DNA of 36,016 nt, taken from contig JAISZG010000012.1 in NCBI GenBank assembly GCA_031269355.1, positions 1 to 36,016 on the forward strand, read 5' to 3'. Both the position numbers and the translations under genes were made by a program. The DNA is from Oscillospiraceae bacterium (GTDB taxonomy: Bacteria; Bacillota; Clostridia; Christensenellales; Aristaeellaceae). Below are positions 35,623 through 36,016 of this stretch, in pieces (position 1 is the first letter of the stretch; every line of letters begins with the position of its first letter). Under the pieces are notes generated by a model, which did no database searches, was not told the origin of the DNA, and saw only the letters and a list, made by a program, of their open reading frames with translations.

Positions 35623-35784
35623 TTTAAGCGCGGCAATCGACGCCGCTCGGCGGCTGGCCGCATCGGATTCGAGGGCATGGGCGGCACCATATTTCACCGA
35701 CTCTGCCCCGCCGCCCCGAACGAAGCGGCGCCGCCGCAATCATATTTATTTAATCATATTAACCAGATCTTATAAACGTAATCG
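35623..35784. other. Intergenic stretch without recognised gene
   Basis: About 160 bases between the decarboxylase promoter and the structured RNA. It contains GC-rich CGGCGGCGCCGCCG-like palindromic sequence near 35715-35735 and an A/T-rich part (35740-35775). I see no gene or further clear signal. Confidence 0.4.
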
Positions 35785-35832
35785 AAAAAGCGCCCGCCGC
35801 GCAACGCGTACACGCGTTACAGGCGAGCGCTT
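35785..35832 (-). terminator. Strong terminator of the structured RNA
   Basis: On the minus strand AAGCGCTCGCC (35822-35832) pairs with GGCGGGCGCTT (35788-35798), 11 bases with one G-U, enclosing a second perfect hairpin AACGCGT / ACGCGTT (35803-35818), and is followed by TTTTT. Confidence 0.9.
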
Positions 35833-36016
35833 ATAACCTCCCAGAATGCCGTCCGCGACGAATTTTTCACCCGCCTCCTTGGCAGGTCGGTGCCCTGCGC
35901 GAGACTTGCTGCCTTCCCCTGGCCGTTCCGGAACGGGGGGCATGGCATCCGCCAAACGACCCGGACTCCATTTGTTGAAATGTGGGTAAAATACGCCGCT
36001 CGCGAACAACCCAGGA
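35785..36016 (-). ncRNA. Candidate structured RNA, class not identified
   Basis: No protein frame here looks real, but the minus strand folds well. A closing helix GCGAGCG (35997-36003) / CGCTCGC (35823-35829) encloses: CATTT-caac-AAATG (35969-35982); a long-range GTCCG (35962-35966) / CGGAC (35851-35855); an arm UGCC-CCCC...GGGG-AA-GGCA (35910-35942) capped by GUUCCGGAAC; and GCAGG-7 nt-CCTGC (35882-35898). The 3' strand of the closing helix is also the left arm of the terminator, so the two are mutually exclusive. This suits a riboswitch-like attenuator or a stand-alone RNA ending in its terminator. It lacks the SRP tetraloop core, the RNase P and tmRNA signatures, and is too branched for 6S RNA. 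A raiA-class RNA is possible but I cannot confirm it. It may continue past the window. Confidence 0.6.

Noticed and set aside
34883-35836. Long open frame (317 codons) on the plus strand opposite the decarboxylase and into the structured RNA
   Set aside because: The translation is Arg-rich with no motif, overlaps the catalytic core of a clear PLP enzyme, and runs through a terminator and promoter.
35785-35850. The GGGAGGTTATAAGC..CCTGTAAC stretch as the 5' Alu domain of a large SRP RNA
   Set aside because: The similarity is short and the same bases form a perfect terminator with a T run, which explains them better.
35880-35960. Signal recognition particle RNA
   Set aside because: The minus strand has CCAGGGGAAGGCAGCA, which resembles the conserved SRP apical loop, and the neighbourhood would fit, but the required CC-GGAA-GG hairpin within CAGG...AGCA is not present and the ends do not match.
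35785-36016. 6S RNA, tmRNA, RNase P RNA or cobalamin riboswitch
   Set aside because: The folding is branched rather than the single long bubble of 6S; there is no T-arm or CCA end, no GAGGAAAGTCC / ACAGAA core, and no B12-box.
1-36016. CRISPR array, prophage, integrative element, tRNA or rRNA genes
   Set aside because: No evenly spaced direct repeats, integrase, transposase, phage structural gene, cloverleaf with CCA or rRNA sequence was seen; composition is even across the window.

Overview
The window looks like a chromosomal segment of an uncultured, fairly GC-rich Bacillota bacterium, most likely class Clostridia. The support is a Trp-type T-box leader, the linkage of a YaaO-like decarboxylase with thymidylate kinase, the rnc-smc pair, sigma-A promoters with 17-bp spacers and strong Shine-Dalgarno sites. 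Placement below class is inference. Three exported proteins carry signal-peptidase-I-type signals and none of the three has a lipobox, which is unusual for a monoderm and leaves open a diderm or an atypical envelope.

Layout. 1-109: a palindromic repeat. 135-4951 (minus): asd, dapA and a class A penicillin-binding protein, linking diaminopimelate/lysine precursor synthesis to wall polymerisation. 4979-13226 (minus): an L-arabinose operon reading binding protein, sugar ATPase, two permeases (YtfQ-YtfR-YtfT-YjfF type), araB, araA, closed by a terminator; no araD or regulator gene is in the window. 13296-15661 (minus): argS followed by a GyrI-like ligand-binding protein. 15748-18918 (plus): a consensus promoter, a T-box leader with a TGG (Trp) specifier, a TrpX-like tryptophan-binding protein without its usual permease and ATPase genes, then a sialate O-acetylesterase-like enzyme. 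18988-20647: a long hairpin, a promoter, a UraA-type uracil permease and a terminator. 20757-27235 (plus): a secreted TPR protein, a YugP-like membrane zinc peptidase, TldD, TldE/PmbA and an unknown protein. 27254-27287: a bidirectional terminator. 27286-35622 (minus): an essential-gene operon reading Orn/Lys/Arg decarboxylase, phosphatase-thymidylate kinase fusion, mnmA, rnc, smc. 35785-36016 (minus): a candidate structured RNA of about 190 nt or more, whose closing helix overlaps a strong terminator.

The most interesting items are the unidentified structured RNA and the apparently leaderless decarboxylase next to it, the orphan TrpX under a tryptophan T-box, the RNase III with an N-terminal pentapeptide repeat array, and the phosphatase-thymidylate kinase fusion. 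No CRISPR array, prophage, transposase, tRNA or rRNA gene was recognised. All identifications come from reading motifs; no database search was run.
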